The notes beneath the pieces were generated by a model. That model worked only from the letters and a program-made list of their open reading frames with translations. It was not told the origin of the DNA and did no database searches. From Arthrobacter sp. ZGTC131 (GTDB lineage: Bacteria; Actinomycetota; Actinomycetes; Actinomycetales; Micrococcaceae): 64,000 bases of DNA. The stretch is from positions 1 to 64,000 of the forward strand of contig NZ_PJIK01000004.1 in the NCBI RefSeq assembly GCF_002929275.1, given 5' to 3'. A program made the position numbers and the translations under genes. Below are positions 49,351 to 56,326 of the stretch, in pieces (within the stretch, counting starts at the first letter, position 1; each line of letters starts with the position of its first letter).

Positions 49351-49470
49351 GGCGTCAGGCCGCAGCCGGGTGCTCCGGCGGCGCGGCGTCAGGCCGCAGC
49401 CGGGTGCTCCGGCGGCGCGGCGTCAGGCCACAGCCGGGTGCTCCGGCGGCGCGGCGTCAGGCGGCAGCCG
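49351..49470. repeat. 34-bp tandem repeat at the 3' end of the chelatase gene
   Basis: The start GGCGTCAGGC recurs at 49351, 49385, 49419 and 49453, an exact 34-bp period for about 3.5 nearly identical copies. The copy at 49453 contains the stop codon (TCA, 49457-49459) of the minus-strand chelatase gene. Confidence 0.9.
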
Positions 49471-50302
49471 TGTGCGCGGCCAGCGCCGCGTCGAAACGCT
49501 CCAGCGCGATCTCCGCGAGCACCGGTGACGGCAGCAGCGGTGCCGTCACGAGGTCCGCGCCCGCCTTGGCCAGCTGGTCATGGAAGAAGCCCGGCGCGAG
49601 GAGGTAAGACGCAATAACCACCCGGCCGCCGAGGTCCACTGCCCCGGCGGACTCCCCCGCCCCGGCACCGCCGGCGGCCTCCTCGCGGAGCATGGCAACG
49701 GCCTCCGGCACGGACGGCTTGGCGGACGCGCCGTAGGCGGGCACGATCCGGTTGAACCGGAGGGCTCCGAGCTGCTCGGCGAGCCTCTCGACGCTAACGG
49801 CGGCGTTGGGGTTGGAGGAGCCGGCGGCTGCGAGCACGATCGCGTCGTTGTCAGTGACTCCAGCCTCGCGGAGCCGCTGGTCCAACAGGGCAGCCAGGCG
49901 GGGGTCGGGTCCCAGCGGCGCGGCGGCGAGGGTCCCCTGCCGGCTCTTGACGGCCCGGGCGATGTCCACCTTCACGTGATATCCCACACTCAGCAGGAGC
50001 GGCACCACCACAGCGGAAGGTGCCGGTCCGCCGTCGGGCGTGCCCTGTCCCGCTTCGCCGGAAGCCCCGGGAACCGGAGTCTCGCCGTCTGAAACCGCGT
50101 CGCCGGACTCCCCGGCTCCGGGATCCGCGGGAAGCCCCGCCACCACGTCCACCAGGTCGGGCTGCTGCACGTCCACATAGGCCTCGCGGACGTCCAGCCC
50201 GGGGCGGAGCGCGGCGATGGCGGCGCGGAGGGCGTTGACCTCGGCGGCTCCCTGGGCGTTGGAGGTCCCGTGGGCACAAGCGATCATGATCGGGCTGTTC
50301 AT
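49457..50302 (-). CDS. sirohydrochlorin chelatase family (CbiX-like) protein
   Basis: The 281-residue protein matches the CbiX/SirB chelatase family that inserts Fe2+ or Co2+ into sirohydrochlorin. The start MIACAHGTSNAQG carries the conserved His11; a second copy of the fold begins around VVPLLLSVGYHVKVDI with another conserved His. A Gly/Pro/Glu-rich insert (about 66-95) separates the strands and is longer than usual. The ATG at 50302 lies 7 nt after TACGCT, suggesting a leaderless message. It precedes the sulfite reductase operon on the same strand, so it probably supplies siroheme. The stop lies in a 34-bp tandem repeat. Confidence 0.88.
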   Translation of the reverse strand: MNSPIMIACAHGTSNAQGAAEVNALRAAIAALRPGLDVREAYVDVQQPDLVDVVAGLPADPGAGESGDAVSDGETPVPGASGEAGQGTPDGGPAPSAVVVPLLLSVGYHVKVDIARAVKSRQGTLAAAPLGPDPRLAALLDQRLREAGVTDNDAIVLAAAGSSNPNAAVSVERLAEQLGALRFNRIVPAYGASAKPSVPEAVAMLREEAAGGAGAGESAGAVDLGGRVVIASYLLAPGFFHDQLAKAGADLVTAPLLPSPVLAEIALERFDAALAAHTAAA

Positions 50303-50309
50303 ACGGGCT

Positions 50310-50315
50310 AGCGTA
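50310..50315 (-). promoter_or_regulatory. putative -10 element (TACGCT) of a leaderless gene
   Basis: On the minus strand TACGCT ends 7 nt before the chelatase ATG at 50302. Confidence 0.4.
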
Positions 50316-50362
50316 ACGTTGGAGCCGCACTGTCCGCCCCTTGAAATTAGCCGGGACGCTCC

Positions 50363-51034
50363 ATGACATTCCCTTTTGACATCGCCCTGGTTTGGCTGGA
50401 CCTGGCCGGCGTCTTCTTCTTCGCAGTCTCCGGCTCCCTGCTCGCGGCGCGGAAACAGTTCGACATCATCGGCTCCCTCCTGCTCGCCTCCCTGGTTTCG
50501 CTGGGCGGCGGCGTGATCCGCGACATCATCATCAACACCGGGCCGCCCGCAGCCTTCACCAACCCCGCATACCTCGCCCCGCCGCTGCTGGCCACGGTGC
50601 TGGTCTATTTCCTGTTCTCCAGCGTGCAGCGCTTCACCTCGCTGCTGATGCTGTTCGACGCCGGCGGCCTGGCTTTGTTCTGCATTACCGGCACGCTCAA
50701 GGCGCTGTCCTCCGGGATGAATCCCGTCGCGGCGGTACTGCTGGGGGTTACGACGGCGGTGGGCGGAGGCCTGCTGCGCGACATCACGGCCAATGAGGTG
50801 CCACAGCTGTTCGACGCCCGGGACCTCTACGCCCTGCCCGCATTCACCGGCGCCGCGCTGACCACCTTGCTCTGGGTTTCGGGTTCGTTCAACGCGCTCA
50901 CCGCGTGTGCCGTGGCGGCCGTCGTGTTCACCTTCCGCGTGCTGGCGTGGCGCCGTTCGTGGCACGCTCCGCTGGCCGTACGCGGGTGGCACCGGCTGGG
51001 GCTGGACACCGGGAATTCGAGGGGCCGGGATTAG
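50363..51034 (+). CDS. TRIC-family cation channel (UPF0126/YicG-like)
   Basis: The 223-residue integral membrane protein has seven likely helices arranged as two repeats plus one, each repeat carrying a glycine-rich GGG-x-x-RD signature: GGGVIRDI (48-55) and GGGLLRDI (about 134-141). Characterised prokaryotic TRIC channels are trimeric potassium channels. The start at 50363 has only a weak purine-rich site. The gene diverges from the chelatase gene and is followed 14 bp later by the SMI1/KNR4-like gene, which has its own -10-like element. The C-tail WHRLGLDTGNSRGRD is hydrophilic. Confidence 0.9.
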   Translation: MTFPFDIALVWLDLAGVFFFAVSGSLLAARKQFDIIGSLLLASLVSLGGGVIRDIIINTGPPAAFTNPAYLAPPLLATVLVYFLFSSVQRFTSLLMLFDAGGLALFCITGTLKALSSGMNPVAAVLLGVTTAVGGGLLRDITANEVPQLFDARDLYALPAFTGAALTTLLWVSGSFNALTACAVAAVVFTFRVLAWRRSWHAPLAVRGWHRLGLDTGNSRGRD

Positions 51035-51035
51035 C

Positions 51036-51041
51036 TAGGAT
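51036..51041 (+). promoter_or_regulatory. putative -10 element (TAGGAT) of a leaderless gene
   Basis: TAGGAT ends 7 nt before the ATG at 51049 and overlaps an AGGA that could instead serve as a ribosome site. Confidence 0.35.
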
Positions 51042-51048
51042 AAGAGCC

Positions 51049-51474
51049 ATGACTGACATGTTCCTCGAGAAGTTCCGCGCGCTCGTTCCGAAGTATCTCG
51101 AAGACGAATGGCAGGAAGAGGACGGGCTGCCCGCCGAGGAGCTCGATTCCGCACTTGCCGAACATCAGTTCACCGTTCCCCTCGTGCTCCGCGAGTTCTA
51201 CCTGGCCCTCGGCGGCTGCGAGGACCTCATGGAGGCCTACCACTACTTCTGGGACCCCGAGGAACTCGAAGTGGACGACGACGGCTTTCTCATGTTCCTT
51301 GAAGACGAGGAGGAACAGTTCACCTGGGGCTTCCGCGTTGGCGATCTCAGCGTCCCGGACCCCATCGTGTACCGCCGCAACAACCTGCGCGGGCAGTGGA
51401 AGAGCGAAGAGGGCACCTTCTCGGAATTCGTCTTCGACATGTTCGACTGGGCCTTCAACGAGGACGACGACTGA
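51049..51474 (+). CDS. SMI1/KNR4 (SUKH)-like small acidic protein
   Basis: The 141-residue protein is strongly acidic (C-terminus NEDDD) and resembles the SMI1/KNR4 or SUKH fold: HQFTVPLVLREFYLALGGCE matches the family's early LPxxLxxFYxxxnG pattern, and LMFLEDEEEQFTWGFRV the later strand. Family members often act as immunity proteins against contact-dependent toxins, but no toxin gene lies nearby, so a regulatory or housekeeping role is equally possible. The ATG at 51049 starts 14 bp after the TRIC gene. Confidence 0.7.
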   Translation: MTDMFLEKFRALVPKYLEDEWQEEDGLPAEELDSALAEHQFTVPLVLREFYLALGGCEDLMEAYHYFWDPEELEVDDDGFLMFLEDEEEQFTWGFRVGDLSVPDPIVYRRNNLRGQWKSEEGTFSEFVFDMFDWAFNEDDD

Positions 51475-51631
51475 CCTCGCCTTCTGCTGGTTGGCGCCGC
51501 TCGCCGTCCTGACCCTGTTTGGCCGCCGACGGGCCGCGACTCGCCGCTGAGCCTGCGTGTCTTGGGAACCACGGCTGCAAAGAGGGTCACGACGGCGGCA
51601 CTCACCTGGGCGAGCGGTACTCACCTGGGCG

Positions 51632-52474
51632 TCATTCGGGTGCGAACCTGCCCAGTGCCCGCAGACGGAGCACCGCTAGGACCTGTTCCACCATGGCCTC
51701 GGGGTGATGCACCACGTCGTCGTAGTAATAGCGCAGCGTGAGGTGCCCTCCGAGCATGCCGGCGTTGTTCCGCCGCTGATCCTTCTTGACCTGGCGGGGT
51801 TCAAAGTGTGTGGAGCCGTCCAGTTCCACCACCAGGCACTCCTCGACCAGGCAATCCACCTCGCCCACGCCCGGCACCTGGACGTGCATGCGGACCTTGA
51901 GGCCGGCGCGGACAAAGTGCGTATGGGCCAGGATTTCCAGCACGGAGTCAGCTCGCGGCATCAGCAGATCCAGCACCGCGCGGGCGCGGCCGTTCCTGTT
52001 CCCGACGAGCTTGCCTCTGAGGAAGTCGGTGGAAATCTGGCCTCGCCCGGTGGCTGACTGCGCCAACGCCAACGCTTCGAGCTCCGGCAGGCATCGCATC
52101 GCATGAAGGAGCACATCGGCGAGCCCCGCCACCGGATAGGCCGGGTGGCGGGCGTGCGAACACGGCGCATGGTCGATCACACGCGGCTTGGGCACACCGT
52201 TGCCGCAGCTCAGGTGCACTTCCTGCGGCGGGTGCAGGGCCCACAAGCTGTAGTAGCGCGCTGCCGACACGCAGGTGAGCCGGCCGTTGTACCTATAGGC
52301 GGCCAGGACGCCGTCGTCCGCGTTGTGGAGCGCGTACACACCCCGCAGCGGCCGGTACAGGCGGCCGGCATCGACAGCGGCCTCAAGCATGGGCCGGGGG
52401 AAGCCCGCGCTCAGGAGGTCGCTCCTCCGGGCCGCACCGCCGCCTCGCGTCAGGAACGTCTGAAGGTCCATCAC
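51632..52474 (-). CDS. AbiEi-like HTH protein with a DUF559/Vsr-type nuclease-like C-terminus
   Basis: The 280-residue protein begins with an AbiEi-type antitoxin helix-turn-helix (GGAARRSDLLSAGFPRPMLE and GRLYRPLRGVYAL, about 12-50) and ends in a region like DUF559/very-short-patch endonuclease folds: VPGVGEVDCLVEECLVVELD GSTH, split here into two pieces, with D and E-x-D residues in the active-site positions and FEPRQVKKDQRRN after them. Such single genes are common in Arthrobacter-type genomes and lack the AbiEii toxin partner; none is adjacent. The start is GTG 52474 or ATG 52471. Function is unproven. Confidence 0.75.
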   Translation of the reverse strand: MMDLQTFLTRGGGAARRSDLLSAGFPRPMLEAAVDAGRLYRPLRGVYALHNADDGVLAAYRYNGRLTCVSAARYYSLWALHPPQEVHLSCGNGVPKPRVIDHAPCSHARHPAYPVAGLADVLLHAMRCLPELEALALAQSATGRGQISTDFLRGKLVGNRNGRARAVLDLLMPRADSVLEILAHTHFVRAGLKVRMHVQVPGVGEVDCLVEECLVVELDGSTHFEPRQVKKDQRRNNAGMLGGHLTLRYYYDDVVHHPEAMVEQVLAVLRLRALGRFAPE

Positions 52475-52678
52475 TCCACGATCCCCGGGCCCGGCGGACG
52501 TGGGCAGCCATGGACTTGCCTATGTGCACAACCAACCCGGGTCGTGCCCCACTTTCGCGGCTGGCTGCCGACGGCGCGCCACCCCGTCGGCGTGTCCTTC
52601 AGAGACGGAGACCAAACAGGGTCGGGACGGGGGAGGCACGGACGGATCAACGTTGTGACACGCGCGTTAACAACGGAC

Positions 52679-52823
52679 TTGTGTTGTGTGACAAACCTGT
52701 CATAGACTGTTTCACGGATCCACTAAATGCCTCCGGTGGATCTGATGCGAACGGAGAAACGGCCCCGGTTCCATGCAGCGTATGACTCGTAACGCTGCAA
52801 GGAACCGGGGCCGTTCCGTTTAA
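52679..52823 (+). ncRNA. candidate small RNA with promoter and long terminator hairpin
   Basis: TTGTGT (52679-52684), an 18-bp gap and TAGACT (52703-52708) make a plausible + strand promoter. Downstream are a 7-bp hairpin (52717-52723 with 52736-52742) and a 23-bp two-part hairpin (52758-52781 with 52792-52815). Both neighbouring genes are on the minus strand, so nothing annotated explains a + promoter here. A 21-codon frame (52727-52792) is present but unconvincing. Confidence 0.3.
52758..52815. terminator. strong hairpin after the prenyl diphosphate synthase gene
   Basis: A 15-bp stem (52758-52772 with 52801-52815) continues as an 8-bp stem (52774-52781 with 52792-52799). It lies downstream of the minus-strand synthase gene, with a T-containing tail on that strand (TTTCTCC). 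Confidence 0.75.
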
Positions 52824-52893
52824 GCCTCCCCAGCCACGGCGTGCCTAGCGGGCCCGGGCCGTTCCGTTAAGCCGCCCAGCTAGGCCGTGCCCA
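52807..52893. repeat. imperfect direct duplication
   Basis: About 40 bp beginning GGGCCGTTCCGTT and ending GTGCC-AG occurs at 52807-52848 and again at 52856-52893, with several small differences. It lies between the hairpin and the synthase gene. Confidence 0.65.
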
Positions 52894-52924
52894 GTCAGGA
52901 CGTGTTCTCTAGGAGGCGAAAGCC

Positions 52925-54025
52925 CTAGCTCGCGCGGTCCACCACGGCCCGGGCGAAGCTGGTCAGTGAATCCTTGACCACGCCCTCGGGCAGCGGCGCC
53001 AGCGCGGCGATGGCCTCGTCGGACCACGCCCGGGCAACCACCCAGGACGCCGCGGTCACGGGGTGCTCGCGCAGGCCGGCCACGGCTTCGGCGAGGGCTT
53101 CATCGGAGGAGAGGTCGCCGTCGATCAGCGTGAGAAGCTCGACGGCGGACTGGTCACCTTGCGCCGCGGCGTTGCGCAGGAGCAGCACCGGTAGGGTGGG
53201 GACGCCTTCGCGCAGGTCGGTTCCAGGGGACTTGCCCGACTTGACCTTCACGCCGGTGACGTCGATGACGTCGTCGGCCAGCTGGAAGGCCACGCCCACC
53301 TTTTCGCCGTACTCCACCAGGACGCCCTCGTAGGCTTCGTCGGCGCCGGCAAAGATCGCACCGAGCTGGCCGGAGGCCGCCACCAGCGAACCGGTCTTGT
53401 CCGCAATGACCGACAGGTAGTGCTCCACCGGGTCCTCGTCCGGGCGCGGGCCCACGGTTTCGTGCAGCTGGCCCAGGCACAGCCGCTCGAAGGTGCGGGC
53501 CTGGATGCCCAGGGCGCGGGAGCCCAGCTCGGAGACCAGGATGGAGGCGCGGGCGAAGATGAGGTCGCCGGTGAGGACTGCCACGGAGTTGCCCCAGACC
53601 TCGTGCGCCGTGGGGGCGCCGCGGCGGAACGGGGCCGAGTCCATCACGTCGTCGTGGTACAGCGTTGCCAGGTGGGTCAGCTCCACCACGACGGCGGCCT
53701 GCACCACCGCGGGCAGCGAGGCGTCACCGAGGTGCGCGCAGAGCAGGGTGAGCAGGGGGCGGATGCGCTTGCCGCCGGCTTCCACCAGGTGACGCGACGT
53801 CGCGTCGGCTAAGGGGTCGGAGTTGGCGATGGCTTGGCGCAGCTTCTTCTCCACGCGGGCCAGGTTGTTGGTGATCGCAGGCCCGAGTTCAGGGTCCCCC
53901 GCGATGGCCGCAAAGCCTGCCGGCAGCTGAAGCCCGGTGGCGATGGCGGTGGTGTTGAGGCTGGGTTCGGAGGCCGGCAGGCCATGCCCGGCGTGCGTCC
54001 AGCTGTGGTTCGCGGAGTTGGTCAC
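52925..54025 (-). CDS. polyprenyl diphosphate synthase (menaquinone side chain)
   Basis: The 366-residue all-helical enzyme elongates isoprenoid diphosphates. The first aspartate-rich motif is LYHDDVMDSAP (Asp125, Asp126, Asp129) and the second QLADDVIDVTG (Asp251, Asp252, Asp255); AGGKRIRPLL precedes the first. The gene sits next to the menaquinone-reductase-like and menG genes, so the product is most likely the C40-C50 side chain of menaquinone; exact chain length cannot be read from sequence. The GTG start at 54025 lies 6 nt after TAGGGT, consistent with leaderless transcription. Confidence 0.9.
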   Translation of the reverse strand: MTNSANHSWTHAGHGLPASEPSLNTTAIATGLQLPAGFAAIAGDPELGPAITNNLARVEKKLRQAIANSDPLADATSRHLVEAGGKRIRPLLTLLCAHLGDASLPAVVQAAVVVELTHLATLYHDDVMDSAPFRRGAPTAHEVWGNSVAVLTGDLIFARASILVSELGSRALGIQARTFERLCLGQLHETVGPRPDEDPVEHYLSVIADKTGSLVAASGQLGAIFAGADEAYEGVLVEYGEKVGVAFQLADDVIDVTGVKVKSGKSPGTDLREGVPTLPVLLLRNAAAQGDQSAVELLTLIDGDLSSDEALAEAVAGLREHPVTAASWVVARAWSDEAIAALAPLPEGVVKDSLTSFARAVVDRAS

Positions 54026-54031
54026 GGGTTA

Positions 54032-54037
54032 ACCCTA
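54032..54037 (-). promoter_or_regulatory. putative -10 element (TAGGGT) of a leaderless gene
   Basis: On the minus strand TAGGGT ends 6 nt before the GTG at 54025 of the prenyl synthase gene. Confidence 0.4.
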
Positions 54038-55381
54038 ACTTTTTGTTGCGGAAACCGCTGATTGGACGCCGGTGGGAGCCTGGGCGGACGTATTGGAGGT
54101 GGCGGGAACCAGCAGTTCCAGGACCCGGATCACGCGGTCTTCGAACCCCCTGGCGGCCGGATCGGTCAGGTTGGCCAGGAGCCGGACCACGAACCGCATC
54201 AACACGGGGATGGGCATTCCGGTCCGCAGCGCGAGCTTCATCACCGCGGGCTTGCCGATCAGCGCGGCAAATGCGCGGCCCAGCGTGAAGTGCGATCCCC
54301 ACTGCTCCCGCACGTAGTCCGCGTACCCTTCGAGGCGGGCATCGGCGTCGTGCGTGGACCAGCCGCCCGAGGCGGACCCGCTGGAAGCAGACCGAGAAGC
54401 GTCGATGACGAACTCGGCCGCAAACCGTGCCGACTCCATGGCGTAGGAAATGCCCTCGCCGTTGAACGGGGACACCATGCCGCCGGCGTCGCCGAGAAGC
54501 AGCAGCCCGGGCGAGTAGTGCGGCGTGCGGTTGAAGCCCATGGGCAGTGCGGCGCCGCGGATCTCGCCCACCTGGTTTTCCGGCGTGAATCCCCACTCGG
54601 CAGGCATCCCGGCGGTCCACTCGCGGAGCACCTGCTTGTAGTCCAGCTTGCCGAATTCCTTGGATGAGTTGAGGATGCCAAGGCCAACGTTGGATGTGCC
54701 GTCGCCCACGCCGAACACCCAGCCGTAGCCGGGCAGCAGCTTGCCGTCGCGCCCGGGGAGCTCCAGCCAGCCCTCCATCCAGTCGTCGTCATGGCGCGGG
54801 GAGGTGAAGTACGTGCGCACGGCGACGCCGAGGGGGCGGTCGTCGCGCTTCTGGATGCCGATGGACACGGCTGTGCGGGTGGAGTTTCCGTCCGCCGCGA
54901 GCACGACGTCGGCACTGAAGTCGAGTGTCTCCCCCGTCTTGCGTCCGGACTCGTCCAGGAGCGCTGCGCGGACGCCGGTCACCCGGCCGTCCTCGCTGCG
55001 GAGCGCTTCGGTAACGCTGTGGCGTTCCAGCACGACGGCGCCCGCGGCCTGGGCGTGGCGGGCCAGTTCCTCGTCGAAGCCGAGCCGGGTGCGGATCAGA
55101 CCGTACTGCGGAAAGTCGGACACCTCGGGCCAGGGCAGCTCGATGGAGCGGCCGCCGGCGAGGAGGCGCAGGCCCATGTTCCGGCGCCAGCCGTCCGCCT
55201 CGTGGTGCGGCAGGCCGAGCTTCTGGATCTCCCGGACAGCGCGCGGCGTGAGACCGTCGCCGCACACCTTCTCGCGCGGAAAGCTGGTTTTCTCCAGCAC
55301 CGTGACGTCGATGCCGGCCTTGGCGAGGTAATACGCGGCGGTGGATCCGGCCGGGCCCGCGCCGACAATCAGTACTTTCAC
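54035..55381 (-). CDS. geranylgeranyl reductase family FAD enzyme (MenJ-like menaquinone reductase)
   Basis: The 448-residue flavoprotein matches the geranylgeranyl reductase family: the FAD motif VLIVGAGPAGSTAA (3-16), PREKVCGDGLTPRAV (about 39-53) and LLLLGDAGGMVSPFNGEGI (about 293-311). In mycobacteria MenJ of this family saturates one isoprene double bond of menaquinone, and Arthrobacter-group bacteria are known for MK-9(H2), so that role fits. The GTG at 55381 begins the motif-bearing strand and lies 4 bp after the menG stop, implying translational coupling; an ATG at 55480 would overlap menG by 95 bp. Confidence 0.88.
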   Translation of the reverse strand: MKVLIVGAGPAGSTAAYYLAKAGIDVTVLEKTSFPREKVCGDGLTPRAVREIQKLGLPHHEADGWRRNMGLRLLAGGRSIELPWPEVSDFPQYGLIRTRLGFDEELARHAQAAGAVVLERHSVTEALRSEDGRVTGVRAALLDESGRKTGETLDFSADVVLAADGNSTRTAVSIGIQKRDDRPLGVAVRTYFTSPRHDDDWMEGWLELPGRDGKLLPGYGWVFGVGDGTSNVGLGILNSSKEFGKLDYKQVLREWTAGMPAEWGFTPENQVGEIRGAALPMGFNRTPHYSPGLLLLGDAGGMVSPFNGEGISYAMESARFAAEFVIDASRSASSGSASGGWSTHDADARLEGYADYVREQWGSHFTLGRAFAALIGKPAVMKLALRTGMPIPVLMRFVVRLLANLTDPAARGFEDRVIRVLELLVPATSNTSAQAPTGVQSAVSATKS

Positions 55382-55385
55382 AGTG

Positions 55386-56171
55386 TCAGCGGGCGGACCG
55401 CGGGATGTTGCGGCGCAGCTTGGCCACCGGCCCGGTGTGGGCGGCGATGGCGGCAGCCCCGCCGTCGGGCGTTGAATCAAGCGGCTTGTGGGCCCGGTGG
55501 ACGGCCACGATGCCGCCGCTCAGGTTGCGGTAGGTCACGTCTTCCCAGCCGGTTTCCTGCAGCCACGCGGCGAGGTGGTCCTGGTCTGGCCAGGCGCGGA
55601 TGGACTCGGCGAGGTAGACGTAGGCGTCCGGGTTCGAGGACACCTTGACGGCGATGGCCGGGAGGGCGCGCATGAGGTATTCGGTGTACATGGTGCGCCA
55701 CAGCGGAACCACCGGCTGGGAGAACTCGGCGATGACCACTTTGCCGCCGGGCTTGGTCACACGGAGCATCTCGGCCAGCGCTTTCTTGGGCTCGTTGACG
55801 TTGCGCAGGCCGAAGGAGATGGTGGTGGCGTCGAAGGTGTTGTCCGCGAACGGCAGGTTGGTCGCGTCTCCGGCGATGAAGTCGATGTCCGGGCGGCGGC
55901 GCTTGCCCACCTTGAGCATGCCGAGGGAGAAGTCGCAGGCCACCACATCTATGCCGGCATCGGCATATGGCTCGCTGGACGTTCCGGTTCCGGCCGCCAG
56001 GTCCAGCACGCGGTGGCCGGGCCGCACATCCATGGCCTCGACCACAACCTTGCGCCACCGGCGCGTCTGCCCCATCGACAGGACATCGTTGACGACGTCG
56101 TACTTCGGTGCGACGTCGTCAAACATCGTGGCTACTTCGTCCGGACGCTTATCCAAGGATGCTCGGTTCAC
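55386..56171 (-). CDS. menG: demethylmenaquinone methyltransferase
   Basis: The 261-residue SAM-dependent enzyme of the UbiE/MenG family adds the last methyl group in menaquinone synthesis. The SAM site is [14 protein letters not shown] (53-66); other family segments are [13 protein letters not shown] (13-25), FISFGLRN seen as [10 protein letters not shown], and [19 protein letters not shown] basic C-tail of about 25 residues extends beyond the usual 230-235. The GTG at 56171 gives the family-typical start [13 protein letters not shown] and lies 6 nt after TAGATT, so it is probably leaderless. It heads a unit with the reductase gene and is divergent from menF. Confidence 0.92.
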   Translation of the reverse strand: MNRASLDKRPDEVATMFDDVAPKYDVVNDVLSMGQTRRWRKVVVEAMDVRPGHRVLDLAAGTGTSSEPYADAGIDVVACDFSLGMLKVGKRRRPDIDFIAGDATNLPFADNTFDATTISFGLRNVNEPKKALAEMLRVTKPGGKVVIAEFSQPVVPLWRTMYTEYLMRALPAIAVKVSSNPDAYVYLAESIRAWPDQDHLAAWLQETGWEDVTYRNLSGGIVAVHRAHKPLDSTPDGGAAAIAAHTGPVAKLRRNIPRSAR

Positions 56172-56177
56172 CCTGAC

Positions 56178-56183
56178 AATCTA
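56178..56183 (-). promoter_or_regulatory. putative -10 element (TAGATT) of a leaderless gene
   Basis: On the minus strand TAGATT ends 6 nt before the menG GTG at 56171. Confidence 0.4.
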
Positions 56184-56198
56184 CCCGAATCTACTGTC

Positions 56199-56316
56199 AG
56201 GTACTTGAAGGTACTTAGCGGGCCGTTGCCGCCAAGTACTTTCAAGTACCTAGCGGACCGTTGCCGCAGCCGGCAAAAGTACCGGAGATCACTTGAAGTT
56301 ACTGTGCGGAGTAGTG
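56199..56316. repeat. inverted and direct repeats in the menG/menF divergent region
   Basis: Arms 56199-56221 and 56229-56251 are complementary at 21 of 23 positions with a 7-nt loop (core AGGTACTTGAAGGTACTT). TAGCGG-x-CCGTTGCCGC follows each arm as a direct repeat, and a decayed third copy lies near 56275-56310. Confidence 0.8.
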
Positions 56317-56326
56317 TTGACCCATC

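Noticed and set aside
50363-50992. Extension of the chelatase frame upstream over the TRIC gene (minus strand)
   Set aside because: The family start MIACAHGTSN lies at 50302, and the extension is antisense to a clear TRIC channel gene.
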